A stretch of DNA of 64,000 nt from Fulvimarina manganoxydans (GCF_900176465.1 NZ_FWXR01000014.1:62001-126000), one strand, 5' to 3'; positions 8,743 to 17,930 are shown, counted from the first letter of the stretch. Notes: generated by a model from the letters alone, not told the origin. A program made the numbers and translations.

Positions 8743-11700
8743 AGGGTTTCAATCTGTCGGACTGGGCGCTGCATCACCGCTCCTTCGTCTGGTTCCTGAT
8801 GATCGTCGCCATGATCGCCGGCACGCTGGCCTATCTCGGCCTCGGCCGGGAGGAGGATCCGCCCTTCACCATCAAAACGATGGTCGTCTCCGGCGCGATG
8901 CCTGGCGCGACCGTGACGGAGATGGCCGAACAGGTCACCGACCGCATCGAGAAAAAGCTCCAGGAGCTCGACAGCCTCGATTACACGCGTTCGATCACGA
9001 CGCCCGGTCGCTCGGTCATCTTCGTCAATCTTCTGCCGACCACCCGAGCCGAGACGATCCCCGACGTCTGGACGAAGGTCCGTCATATGATGACGGACAT
9101 CCGGGCTGACTTCCCCTCCGAGTTCAAGGGCTTTGCCTTCAACGACGAGTTCGGCGACGTCTTCGGCAACATCTACGCCTTTACCGCCGATGGTTTCTCC
9201 CAGCGCCAGCTGCGCGACACGGTCGAGGCGGTGCGCACCCGCATCCTGCAGCTTCCCGATTCCGGCAAGGTCGAGCTGGTGGGAGCGCAGGACGAAAAGA
9301 TCTTTCTCGAATTCTCCCTGAGACGCATTGCAAGTCTGGGTATCGACCAACAGCAGGTGATCTCGACGCTTCAGGCCCAGAACGCGATCGCTCCCTCCGG
9401 CGTCGTCCAATCGGGCCCCGAGCGCATCTTCGTCAGGGTCTCGGGCCAGTACCGATCGGAAGAAAGCCTGCGCGAGGTCAATCTTCGCATCAACGACCGC
9501 TTTTTCCGCCTCAGCGACATCGCCACTATCACCCGCGGCTACGAGGACCCGCCCGCCACCCTCTTCCGCTACAATGGCGAGCCGGCGATCGGGCTTGCCA
9601 TCGGCATGCGCAAAGGCGGCAATATCGTCGATTTCGGCGAGGAGCTGAAGGCGGAGATGAGCCAGATCGTCTCCGAGCTTCCCGTCGGCATCGATGTCCA
9701 TCTCGTCGCTGATCAGTCGGCGGTCGTCGAGGAATCGGTCGGCGGTTTCACGCAGGCTCTCTTCGAAGCCGTGGTGATCGTTCTCGCCGTCAGCTTCGTC
9801 TCGCTCGGATTTCGGGCCGGCTTCGTCGTCACTCTGTCCATCCCCCTCGTCCTCGCCCTCACCTTCGTCGGGATGGAGTTTTATGGGCTGACGCTGCAGC
9901 GCATCTCGCTCGGCGCGCTCATCATCGCCCTCGGCCTTCTCGTGGACGATGCGATGATCGCCATCGAGACCATGGTCTCGCGCCTCGAAATGGGCGAAAG
10001 CCGGGAAAAGGCGGCAAGCTTTGCCTGGACCTCGATCGCCTTTCCGATGCTGTCGGGAACGCTCGTCACCGTCGCCGGCTTCCTGCCGATCGGCTTCAAC
10101 AATTCCAACGCCGGCGAATACACCTTCTCGCTCTTCGTGGTGATCGCGCTTGCCCTGCTCCTGTCCTGGATCGTGGCGGTGCTCTTCACGCCGCTCATCG
10201 GCGTGCTCCTTCTGCCCAAGACCATGCATCATCACGATGCCAAGCCCGGCTTTGCTCGCCGAGCCTTCAGCGCGGTACTGAAGGGAGCGATGCGCTTTCG
10301 CTGGCTGACGATTCTCGTGACGGTTCTGCTCTTCGCCGGCTCGATCTATTCGATGCGCTTCGTCCAGCAGCAATTCTTCCCGACCTCCGATCGTCCCGAA
10401 CTGGTGGTCGACTTCACGCTTCGTCACAATGCGACGATCGCCGACACCAAGGCGCGGATGGACGAATTGGAGGCGATGCTGAAAGGCGAGGAGGATATCG
10501 ACCATTTCAGCTCTTATGTGGGCCGCTCAGCCGAACGCTTCATCCTCGCCTATGACGTCCAGCCCGACAATCCGTTCTTCGGCCAGATCGTCATCGTTAA
10601 CAAGGACCTGGAAGCGCGCGAACGGATTCATAAAAAGATCGACGCCTTCGCCCGCGAGCATCTCGTCGGCATCGACGTCTATGTGAAGAATCTCGAACTC
10701 GGGCCGCCCGTCGGCCGACCTGTGCAATATCGCATCGGCGGTCCCGACCGGTCTGTGGTGCGCACCAAGGCCCGCGAGGTCGCGGCCATCATGGCGAGCG
10801 ATCCGCGTCTTCATTCCATCGTTCTCGATTGGAACGAGCCGGCCCGCGTCTTGAAAGTCGAGATCCTTCAGGACAAGGCGCGCCAACTCGGCATCAGTTC
10901 CCAGGAGATCGCCGCCAATCTCAATCTGATCCTCGATGGCGAGACGGTCACCCAAATCCGCGACGACATCTATCTGGTGGACGTGGTGGCGCGCGGCCGC
11001 CAATCCGACCGGGACTCGATCGATGCGATCGAAAATCTCCAACTCACCAATTCGCAAGGGGCCTCGATCCCGCTGGCGAGCCTCGTGACCTATGAATATG
11101 GGTGGGAGGATCCGATCCTCTATTCGCGCTCGCGGATTCCGACCATCACCGTCAGCGCGGCGATTCTCGGGCCGACCCAGCCCGCGACGATCGTCACTGA
11201 TCTTGCCCCCCAAATCGCCGAATTCGAAAAGAGCCTGACGCCGGAGACCAATCTCGAAGTCGGCGGCGCGGTGGAATCCTCGGCCGAGAGCCAGGGTCCG
11301 ATCGCGGCCGTCGTGCCGGTCATGCTGGTCGTGATGCTCACCTTGATCATGGTCCAGATGCAGAGCTTCAGGGGTATGATCATCGTGCTCTCGGCCGCCC
11401 CGCTCGGTCTCATCGGCGTCGTCGCCGCGCTTGTCCCCTCGGGCGCCCCGCTCGGCTTCGTGGCGATCCTCGGCGTTCTGGCCCTGGTCGGCATCCTCAT
11501 CCGCAACTCGATCATCCTCGTTCACCAGATCGAGGTGCTGAGGGACGAGGGCCTTCATCCCTGGAATGCGGTCTTCGAGGCGAGCGAGATGCGCGCCCGA
11601 CCGATCCTCCTGACGGCGGCGGCGGCGAGCCTTGCCCTCATTCCGATCTCGCGCGAGGTCTTCTGGGGGCCGATGGCCTACGCCATGATGGGCGGCATCA

Positions 11701-11837
11701 TCGCCGGCACGCTGATTACGCTCCTCTTCGTCCCGGCGCTCTATCTCGTGGTCTACCGGGTCAAGCGCCCGGATGGGCCGCAAGGAGAGACCGGCGCGAA
11801 GGCCGATGGCGAGAAGCCGCAAACGGCCGCCGGTTGA
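8739..11837 (+). CDS. RND-family multidrug efflux transporter
   Basis: A 1032-residue inner membrane pump of the AcrB/HAE1-like superfamily, with the expected 12-helix layout: one N-terminal helix (RSFVWFLMIVAMIAGTLAYLGLG), two large periplasmic loops and two helix bundles. The transmembrane-4 proton relay acidic pair is in GLLVDDAMIAIETM. It starts with GTG overlapping the upstream stop (GTGA). No outer membrane channel gene follows, so it probably uses a TolC-like protein encoded elsewhere. Substrates cannot be predicted. Regulation is most likely through the divergent MarR. Confidence 0.95.
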   Translation: MKGFNLSDWALHHRSFVWFLMIVAMIAGTLAYLGLGREEDPPFTIKTMVVSGAMPGATVTEMAEQVTDRIEKKLQELDSLDYTRSITTPGRSVIFVNLLPTTRAETIPDVWTKVRHMMTDIRADFPSEFKGFAFNDEFGDVFGNIYAFTADGFSQRQLRDTVEAVRTRILQLPDSGKVELVGAQDEKIFLEFSLRRIASLGIDQQQVISTLQAQNAIAPSGVVQSGPERIFVRVSGQYRSEESLREVNLRINDRFFRLSDIATITRGYEDPPATLFRYNGEPAIGLAIGMRKGGNIVDFGEELKAEMSQIVSELPVGIDVHLVADQSAVVEESVGGFTQALFEAVVIVLAVSFVSLGFRAGFVVTLSIPLVLALTFVGMEFYGLTLQRISLGALIIALGLLVDDAMIAIETMVSRLEMGESREKAASFAWTSIAFPMLSGTLVTVAGFLPIGFNNSNAGEYTFSLFVVIALALLLSWIVAVLFTPLIGVLLLPKTMHHHDAKPGFARRAFSAVLKGAMRFRWLTILVTVLLFAGSIYSMRFVQQQFFPTSDRPELVVDFTLRHNATIADTKARMDELEAMLKGEEDIDHFSSYVGRSAERFILAYDVQPDNPFFGQIVIVNKDLEARERIHKKIDAFAREHLVGIDVYVKNLELGPPVGRPVQYRIGGPDRSVVRTKAREVAAIMASDPRLHSIVLDWNEPARVLKVEILQDKARQLGISSQEIAANLNLILDGETVTQIRDDIYLVDVVARGRQSDRDSIDAIENLQLTNSQGASIPLASLVTYEYGWEDPILYSRSRIPTITVSAAILGPTQPATIVTDLAPQIAEFEKSLTPETNLEVGGAVESSAESQGPIAAVVPVMLVVMLTLIMVQMQSFRGMIIVLSAAPLGLIGVVAALVPSGAPLGFVAILGVLALVGILIRNSIILVHQIEVLRDEGLHPWNAVFEASEMRARPILLTAAAASLALIPISREVFWGPMAYAMMGGIIAGTLITLLFVPALYLVVYRVKRPDGPQGETGAKADGEKPQTAAG

Positions 11838-12259
11838 CGAAACGACGGGCACCGCAATCGGCGACCGGGCTTGATCCCTCACCGATTGCGGCCCTTGCGC
11901 GATGCGGACAAAGCTGACGGGCGGCCCTTCGTTCGTGCATTTCCTCGGCCCGAGTGCCGCTCTGACGGTAACGGCATGGTCCCCGCACTCTTCGAGTGCG
12001 AGGATGACGAAGCGTCGGGGAAATCGCTCTCACCGTCGAACCCGCAAACTTGAGGACAGTTTACGAAACGAGACGGTAGGCTTCAGGAACTGTCCGAGAT
12101 CCACAGAAATGGCGCGGCGGCGGCGCTGCGAATGGACAAGGAGACAGAAAACGGCGACGGCCCCGATCGATGATCGAGGCCGTCGCCGTTTCAAGCGTTC
12201 TGGCGAAACGAGGTGTCTTGGCGGAGAAGCGAGCTTCCGCAACGCCCTGAGCGCTCGGA
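11838..12259. other. Intergenic stretch between the RND operon and the beta-barrel gene
   Basis: No convincing gene. It contains an inverted repeat CCGCAATCGG (11852-11861) and CCGATTGCGG (11882-11891), possibly the end signal of the RND operon although no T-run follows. A dispersed repeat lies at about 11990-12021 (see findings), and the strong terminator of the reverse-strand barrel gene is at 12149-12191. Confidence 0.6.
12149..12191 (-). terminator. Rho-independent terminator of the outer membrane protein gene
   Basis: A 14-bp perfect stem: AAACGGCGACGGCC at 12149-12162 pairs with GGCCGTCGCCGTTT at 12178-12191 around a 15-base loop. On the reverse strand the stem is followed by TTTTCTGTCT, so it fits termination of the gene at 12260-13078, about 70 bases beyond its stop codon. 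Confidence 0.85.
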
Positions 12260-13078
12260 TCAGAAGGCGTAATTCAGACCGACGCGGCCGATGACGAGAT
12301 CGTTGTCGAAGTGATAGTCGATCTGATTGCCGGGGAAGACGGGATCGGTCACCTTGATCTTGGTGTCTTCGAGATCGACGTAGAAGAGCTCGGCCTTCAG
12401 CGAGAAGGCCTCGGTGAACTTGTGCTCGACGCCGCCGCCGATCGCATAGCCGGCCGACCAGTCCTCGTTGCTCCAGCGCCCGATACCGCCGAGATCGCGC
12501 GGATATTGCGCGCCGTTGAGGAGCGGGAAGGTCAGATCCAGATTGAACTGATTTTTCACTTTACCGTATGCGAGGCCGCCCGAGACATAAGCGAGGGTCG
12601 GGCCGCTGGCATAGCCGAAGCGGGCACGCACCGTGCCAAGATTTTCGATGTCGGTGCTGTAGGACGTCCGGGTATCGGTTCCGGTATAGGGAAAGGCCGG
12701 GCTCGGATCGATCCGCTGATATTTGTTGAGAACGTTCAGATCGGTGAAGGAGAAATCGGCCTCGGCGCCGGCGACGAAATTGCCGAACTGGTGATTGTAG
12801 CCGACCTGAACGCCGCCGATCACGCCCCATTCGTCGCCATCAATGTCGCCGGGAAAGAGCCCATTGCCCACATCCGTCGTCAGCGGTTCGCCGGTATAAT
12901 AGCCGCGCTCGGCTTGTCCGTCGCTATGGGCCCCGCCGAGGGTCACACCCGCATAGAACCCCGTCCAGATCGTGGGCTCGGAAGGTGCGGTGAACGGCGC
13001 GTAGTCGGACATGTCCGCCGCGCTCGCCGAAGTGGCCCCGACGATCAGTCCCGCAAGAGCTATCGAAAACCGGTTCAT
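12260..13078 (-). CDS. Outer membrane beta-barrel protein (Omp25/31-like)
   Basis: A 272-residue protein with a signal peptide (MNRFSIALAGLIVGATSASA) followed by the typical start of the rhizobial Omp25/31 group, WTGFYAGVTLGGAHSDG. Alternating strands run through to the end, which closes with IGRVGLNYAF and a terminal aromatic Phe, the recognition signal for outer membrane insertion. GGVQVGYNHQFGNFVAGAEADF and VKNQFNLDL are family-style strands. It probably forms an eight-stranded barrel in the outer membrane. A strong terminator lies just downstream; upstream lies a 433-base gap shared with the divergent histidine kinase gene. Confidence 0.9.
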   Translation of the reverse strand: MNRFSIALAGLIVGATSASAADMSDYAPFTAPSEPTIWTGFYAGVTLGGAHSDGQAERGYYTGEPLTTDVGNGLFPGDIDGDEWGVIGGVQVGYNHQFGNFVAGAEADFSFTDLNVLNKYQRIDPSPAFPYTGTDTRTSYSTDIENLGTVRARFGYASGPTLAYVSGGLAYGKVKNQFNLDLTFPLLNGAQYPRDLGGIGRWSNEDWSAGYAIGGGVEHKFTEAFSLKAELFYVDLEDTKIKVTDPVFPGNQIDYHFDNDLVIGRVGLNYAF

Positions 13079-13511
13079 GGAGGCGGCTCCTGTTGAGCTG
13101 AAATCAGATCGTCAATCGGCTCCAAAAGGCACCGAACGAAATGCTGTCGTGGTTATCGTTTTCTAGTCGAGCTAGGTTAACCGATCGTTACCACTCTCGC
13201 GCGGCGAGTGTTTCGACAGGGGAACCGCCCGCATCGGCGGGACAGCCATCTCATGGTGCGGAAGGGTGGCGATGATCCAAAAGGCCCATAAAAGCCCGCC
13301 TCGCGTTTAACAGGCGATCAAGCTTTGACGCCTATGATCGGCCGAACACTTTCCTAAGGCTCCGTCGCGACGCTGAACCGTGGAGACCCCGGTTCGCGGC
13401 GCCGGCCAACACTTGTCGGGAGCCGCGATCGCTCGGATGTCGTCGCGCTCCAGGCCGGGAAGCCGAACGGACCGCACGGCCCGTCAGGGCCACGCTCAGG
13501 GGTTGAGAAGC
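13079..13511. promoter_or_regulatory. Divergent intergenic region between the barrel gene and histidine kinase 1
   Basis: 433 bases with no convincing gene; it must hold the promoters of both flanking genes. An AT-richer patch at 13150-13195 includes TTAA-N7-TTAC (13177-13191), one base off the CtrA consensus TTAA-N7-TTAA. The rest is GC-rich and featureless to my eye. Confidence 0.5.
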
Positions 13512-14978
13512 ATGCGTTTCGCCGAGCATCTGTTGCGCTTCATCGAGTATTTCGTTCCCGATTATATGCGGAATGACCGGGAAGCATCGGATCAGGCGCG
13601 CATGTTCTTGATCAGCCATTCGGTGGGTCCGATCATCGGCAATTCGGTCCCGCTGGCTCTCTATCTCGCAGACCCGACACCCGACTATGCGATCGCGGTG
13701 TTGTGCCTTGCGATCACGTCCTTCTGGGGCTTCCCCTTCCTGCTCAAGGCCGGACTTGGCTACAAGCCTCTCGTGCTGGTCTCGGTCACGATCCTCAACT
13801 TCTGCATTTTCTGGAGTTGCTGGTTCAATGGCGGCATCGCCTCGCCGACCCTGTCTTGGGTGCTCGTCATTCCGCTCTTGTCGTTCTTCTATATCGGCGG
13901 CGATGCGTCGCTTCGCGTGCCTCTTCTGGCGATTTTCGCCGCCTTCGGCTTCGGCTTTTTCGTGCTCTATCTGAAATTTCAGCCGAACCCGAACGACATT
14001 CCCGCCATGTCGAGCAAGGTCCTGGCCTTCGTCTCGAACATCGCCGCACTGCTCTATGTCGCGTTGATGGCGATCTATTATTCCCGCGTCTTCGATCGCA
14101 GCCTGGAACTGGAGCGCGAAGTGCGTCGGCGCCAAGTCCTCTCGCGCGAACTGCGCAGCGCCGTCAGCCAGAGCAACGAGGCCAATCAGGCTAAATCCCA
14201 GTTTCTGGCCCGCATGAGCCACGAATTGCGCACTCCGCTCAATGCCGTGATCGGCTACAGCGAAGTCTTGCGCGAGGACATGGAAGCGGACGGTCGCACC
14301 CATATGCTGCCGGACGTCATCCGCATCCACGATGCCGGACGATATCTCCTGCGCCTGATCAACTCGATCCTCGACATTTCCAAGATCGAGGCAGGTCGAA
14401 TGCAGTTCGACGTCAAACAGCATGATGTGTTCGATATCGTTTCCTCAGTGGCAAACGACCTTCGCGGTGCCATCGAAACGAATGGCAACCGCCTCGACAT
14501 CAACTTCGAAGCGCAAGAGCGTCTCATCGAGACCGATCGTTTCAAGCTTGTCGGAGTCCTGCGTGAACTCCTCGTGAATGCCGGCGACCATACTCGGAAC
14601 GGCGAGGTGCGTGTCACGATTTCGCGGGAAACCCACCAAGATCGGCCCTTCTATCGCATCGCGGTCGCGGACACCGGCGCCGGTATCGCACCGAGCGAGC
14701 GTGTCGGTCTCTTTGAGCTTCATGGCGACAGCCGGGATGCGGCCGGCAGCCAATATGGCGGGACCGGCATGAGCCTGATCGTCTCGCGCATGTTAATCCG
14801 CGCCATGGGCGGCACGATCGAGGTGGAAAGCGACCTTGGCAAAGGCAGCACCTTCTCGGTGCTCGTGCCGGTCAAATGGAGCAAGGCGACGCCGGACCGC
14901 GATAAGGATCTCTTCGCGCTCACCACTACGTCGGTCGAGCGGAGCGATCTCGGGCAATCAGCTGCCGCCATCGCCTAG
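13512..14978 (+). CDS. Multi-pass membrane sensor histidine kinase (HK1)
   Basis: About 488 residues from ATG 13512 (MRFAEHLL); the open frame continues upstream to 13380 but that part looks untranslated. The N-terminal third has about six hydrophobic segments (for example VPLALYLADP, ITSFWGFPFLL, WVLVIPLLSFFYIGG) and no large periplasmic loop, so the sensor probably reads a membrane-soluble cue or the membrane itself. A coiled linker leads to the HisKA H-box MSHELRTPLN with His237. The HATPase part keeps the N-box LLVNAGDHT, DTGAGIAP and GGTGMSL. It resembles HK2 (17931-19388) in architecture and in the ASP-x-x-x-W membrane motif. No response regulator is adjacent on this side. Confidence 0.9.
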   Translation: MRFAEHLLRFIEYFVPDYMRNDREASDQARMFLISHSVGPIIGNSVPLALYLADPTPDYAIAVLCLAITSFWGFPFLLKAGLGYKPLVLVSVTILNFCIFWSCWFNGGIASPTLSWVLVIPLLSFFYIGGDASLRVPLLAIFAAFGFGFFVLYLKFQPNPNDIPAMSSKVLAFVSNIAALLYVALMAIYYSRVFDRSLELEREVRRRQVLSRELRSAVSQSNEANQAKSQFLARMSHELRTPLNAVIGYSEVLREDMEADGRTHMLPDVIRIHDAGRYLLRLINSILDISKIEAGRMQFDVKQHDVFDIVSSVANDLRGAIETNGNRLDINFEAQERLIETDRFKLVGVLRELLVNAGDHTRNGEVRVTISRETHQDRPFYRIAVADTGAGIAPSERVGLFELHGDSRDAAGSQYGGTGMSLIVSRMLIRAMGGTIEVESDLGKGSTFSVLVPVKWSKATPDRDKDLFALTTTSVERSDLGQSAAAIA

Positions 14979-15031
14979 CGCGAGATGCAACGAATCGGAA
15001 TCGCGATTTCGCTCTAAATCTTTGTTTTCCT

Positions 15032-15079
15032 GCATGACGAGATCCGGAAAGTCATGCAACTTTTCGGATCTCATCATGC
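15032..15079. repeat. Palindrome between convergent HK1 and ompW genes
   Basis: GCATGACGAGATCCG (15032-15046) pairs with CGGATCTCATCATGC (15065-15079), one mismatch in 15, around an 18-base loop that itself repeats the words GTCATGCAAC and TTTTCGGATC. It sits between two convergent genes and may stop transcription from both sides, but no T-run follows. Palindromic intergenic units of this style are common in Hyphomicrobiales. Confidence 0.6.
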
Positions 15080-15107
15080 TCGATTAAGACGAGGAAATCC
15101 TTCTCGT

Positions 15108-15806
15108 CTAGAACCGCATGCCGACGCCCGCGGTCAGAACCAGCGGATCGAGATCGACCTTGGCCGTCGCCGGCAGGGGGGCGCCGGTCGCCGGATCGAA
15201 GGTGGTCGCCGTGCCCGACGCGCCCGTGAAGACCTTCTTCACGTCGGTGAAGAGGTGGTAGTTGTCCCAAAAGCCGAATTCGGCACCCGCCTGAAGCACG
15301 GCGCCGAATTCGCCCTCCACCTCGAAATCCTTCAAGACGGCGTCTTTATCGTCGAAGATGAAGGTGTAGGCGACACCGGCGCCGATATAGGGGCGGAAGC
15401 CCTCCCCAAAGGCGTTGATGTGATATTTGGCCGTCGACATAACGGTGCCATAGGTCACTTCCCCGAGCCGTAATCCCTCGAAGCTGCCGCGCCCATCGAA
15501 ATCCGAGGTCAACGGTATTCCGAGCGTCAGCGCCAGGGATACATCCGGCCGGACATAATAGCCGATTTCGGCCGTTCCGGTCATTTCGTCGGAGATTTCG
15601 GCATCGGCGTCGGGAACGCGATGGCCCATCACGTCGATCTTCGAGGAGGAGTCGAACAGGACACCGGCCAGGCCGATATTGACGTACCAGTCATGCGCTT
15701 CGGCGACCCTCTGATCGGCAATCTCGAGAGTGTCGGCGGCCTGTGCGGCGCCGATCATCATCATGCTGGTTGCAACGACAGCTGTTTGAACCGCACTCTT
15801 GCGCAT
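15108..15806 (-). CDS. OmpW-family outer membrane protein
   Basis: A 232-residue protein with signal peptide MRKSAVQTAVVATSMMMIGAAQA. I chose ATG 15806 because the longer frame to 16022 puts 72 basic residues before the signal. The mature part shows OmpW hallmarks: WYVNIGLAGVLFD strand, TAEIGYYVRPDVSLALTLGIPL, the central FRPYIGAGVAYTFIF strand, and a final LVLTAGVGMRF ending in Phe. OmpW barrels are eight-stranded and give hydrophobic molecules a lateral path through the outer membrane. It is divergent from the alpha-oxoamine synthase gene; if that enzyme makes a hydrophobic product, the position may be meaningful, but this is inference only. Confidence 0.85.
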   Translation of the reverse strand: MRKSAVQTAVVATSMMMIGAAQAADTLEIADQRVAEAHDWYVNIGLAGVLFDSSSKIDVMGHRVPDADAEISDEMTGTAEIGYYVRPDVSLALTLGIPLTSDFDGRGSFEGLRLGEVTYGTVMSTAKYHINAFGEGFRPYIGAGVAYTFIFDDKDAVLKDFEVEGEFGAVLQAGAEFGFWDNYHLFTDVKKVFTGASGTATTFDPATGAPLPATAKVDLDPLVLTAGVGMRF

Positions 15807-16460
15807 TCCATCTTTCCTTCGAGCAGCCTTCGCTCCGGCATTCCCGGAAAATGAGATCGCCTGCGGCCTGAGGTCGAACGCGCTTCGCCCCGCGACCGGC
15901 GCGGCAGGCGCTGTGGGAATCGCAGTCGTCCGCCCGCCGGTGTCTGGCGATATCTCGACGGCCGAACGCCGCCCGACCGCCGCTCGGTATAGCCACCGCG
16001 CCTTGCCCGAAACCATCATCACAGGGTCAAGAGGCGTTCACAGGGGGTCGGGCAGAGCCAGCCGGCTAAGCCGAATCGGCTATCGCCCGTCTCCGAGGCG
16101 CGGAGTCCGACCCTCGCTCTGGCCGGTGGTCTCGCCCCTCTTCATAAGCCAAACTTAACGGTTGCGCCGATAGGTTGGGTCTCGAAGGCGTTCGTGATTC
16201 TTACAGCCTTCGCGCGTTGGCCGAGAAAACCGACACGCATCTCTCCGCTTGCGTCGCCACATCGGCTCGCAAACCACCACGCGGAGCACACTCCAGACAA
16301 AACACCTTGTTCTCAAAGATTTTTTGGAATTACACGGTCATTAAGCGTGTTTTGCCGCGAGATTTCGTTAATCCATCAAGTTATCCCTGTCTTAAGCCGC
16401 GGATTGGAAGGTCGCGTTGCAGAATTCAACTTAAGACGCCTATAGACAGGGGCCCTCCTC
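15807..16460. promoter_or_regulatory. Long divergent intergenic region, ompW / alpha-oxoamine synthase
   Basis: 654 bases without a gene I can support. The left half is GC-rich and has weak reading frames that look like noise. The right part (16310-16440) is markedly AT-richer with several TTAA words (TCATTAAGC, CGTTAATCC, GTCTTAAGCC, AACTTAAGACG), the sort of region that carries promoters and regulator sites. AACTTAAGACG at 16428-16438 recurs before HK2 at 17883-17893. Confidence 0.5.
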
Positions 16461-17798
16461 ATGACCTTCCGCACCCTTCCCGCCGTCCCCCAAGCTGCCC
16501 TCGAAGGGTCTATGCGCGACTTCCGCGTCATGGAGGGGATCGATCTTCTCGAGCGCTGCGAACATTTCTTCGCCTGGCAGGATGTGCGCCGGCAATCGGG
16601 CACCTGGCCCTTCTCGCGTTCGACGGAGACGGGTCCGGCTTCGACCTGCGGCGTTCGCGACGATACCGGCACCTTGACCGAGGGCGTCAATTTCGCCTCC
16701 CAGGACTATCTCAGCCTTTCGTCCCATCCGGCCGTTGCGGCCGCCGCCAAGCAGGCGATCGACGTCTTCGGCGTCCATTCCGCCGGTTCACCGGCGCTTG
16801 TCGGAAACACCTCGACCTCGGTCGTCCTGGAGCGCCGGATCGCCGACTTCCTGAAGATGGAGGAAGCAATTCTCTTCCCTACCGGCTGGGCCGCCGGCTT
16901 CGGGGTCATCAAGGGCCTCGTTCGCTCCGAGGACTTTATCGTGATGGACGCCCTGTCGCACGCCTCCCTCCAGACCGGGGCCTATGCAGCGACGCGCAAC
17001 ATCTCGCTCTTCCGGCATAACGATCTGGAAAACTGCCGCGATCGCCTTGTGCGGATCCGCAATCGCAGCCCGAAATGCGGCATCATGATCGTCACCGAAG
17101 GCCTGTTCTCCATGGACAGCGATACCCCCGACATCGAAGGCCTTCAGGCACTGGCGAAGGAATTCGATGCGACGCTCATGGTGGATGTCGCCCATGATTT
17201 CGGCTGCCTCGGCGAGGACGGAACGGGCCATATCGGCATCCAGGACATGCTCGGCAAGGTCGATCTCGTCATGGGCAGCTTCTCGAAGACCTTCGGCTCG
17301 AATGGTGGTTTCGTGGCGACCAACAGCCGCGCGGTGAAGGAATATTTGCGCTTCTACAGCCCGTCCTGCACCTTTTCCAACGCGCTGTCGCCGGCTCAGA
17401 TCGCGACCGTCACGGCCGCGCTCGACATCATCCAGAGCGACGAAGGCGCCGAGCTGCGCCGTAAGCTCATGACCAATATCCTCTCCCTGCGTTCGCAGCT
17501 GAGCGATCTGGGCTTCGAGACCTATGGCGAGCCCTCGGCCATCGTCTCGGTGAAGATGGGCGACGAAGCCCTGGCCCGCATGACGGCGCGTGCCCTGCCC
17601 CATGTCGGTCTCGTGGCCAATCTCGTCGAGTTCCCGGCGGTCGCCAAGGGATCGGCCCGCTTCCGCCTCCAGGTCATGGCGAACCACACGCCAGAGGAAA
17701 TACAGGCGGCCGCCCGTCGTGTGCATCAGGCCTATCTCATCGCTCGGCGAGAGCTTGAAACCAACGAAGCCGCGGACGAAAAGCGCCTCTCGGCCTGA
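16461..17798 (+). CDS. Alpha-oxoamine synthase family PLP enzyme (ALAS/KBL/SPT/CqsA-like)
   Basis: A 445-residue fold-type I PLP enzyme. Seen: NFASQDYLSLSSHPAV entry motif, VHSAGSPALVGNTSTSVVLERRIADF, the catalytic Schiff-base lysine in GSFSKTFGSNGG (Lys276), and the PLP-binding VDVAHDFGCLG (Asp242, His245). The family condenses an amino acid with an acyl-CoA and loses CO2. The usual DEAHS motif is altered to DVAHD here, so the substrate pocket is unusual. Next to it lie a multi-pass histidine kinase (132 bases downstream) and a receiver-GGDEF-EAL gene, as in CqsA/LqsA signal synthase loci; serine palmitoyltransferase-like or 2-amino-3-ketobutyrate ligase-like activity is the alternative. No biotin, haem or threonine-degradation genes are nearby. 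Confidence 0.85.
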   Translation: MTFRTLPAVPQAALEGSMRDFRVMEGIDLLERCEHFFAWQDVRRQSGTWPFSRSTETGPASTCGVRDDTGTLTEGVNFASQDYLSLSSHPAVAAAAKQAIDVFGVHSAGSPALVGNTSTSVVLERRIADFLKMEEAILFPTGWAAGFGVIKGLVRSEDFIVMDALSHASLQTGAYAATRNISLFRHNDLENCRDRLVRIRNRSPKCGIMIVTEGLFSMDSDTPDIEGLQALAKEFDATLMVDVAHDFGCLGEDGTGHIGIQDMLGKVDLVMGSFSKTFGSNGGFVATNSRAVKEYLRFYSPSCTFSNALSPAQIATVTAALDIIQSDEGAELRRKLMTNILSLRSQLSDLGFETYGEPSAIVSVKMGDEALARMTARALPHVGLVANLVEFPAVAKGSARFRLQVMANHTPEEIQAAARRVHQAYLIARRELETNEAADEKRLSA

Positions 17799-17930
17799 CT
17801 CTTCACAGCTGATAGTATCCGGCGCCCGAACCTCGCCGGATACTGGATTATAAGGCGCGAGTAAGCCCTTCATGTTCGAAGAAACTTAAGACGTTTCTGG
17901 GACTGTTCGCGAACAAGAGGGAATGGATCG

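Noticed and set aside
8673-10505. 610-codon reverse-strand open frame opposite the RND pump
   Set aside because: Composition is His/Asp/Arg-rich as expected of a shadow, and the pump is certain on the other strand.
15807-16022. N-terminal extension of OmpW
   Set aside because: The added 72 residues precede a standard signal peptide, so the shorter start is correct.
16175-17020. Open frame starting in the gap before the synthase
   Set aside because: It overlaps the synthase in another frame and its translation is Arg/Pro-rich with no motif.
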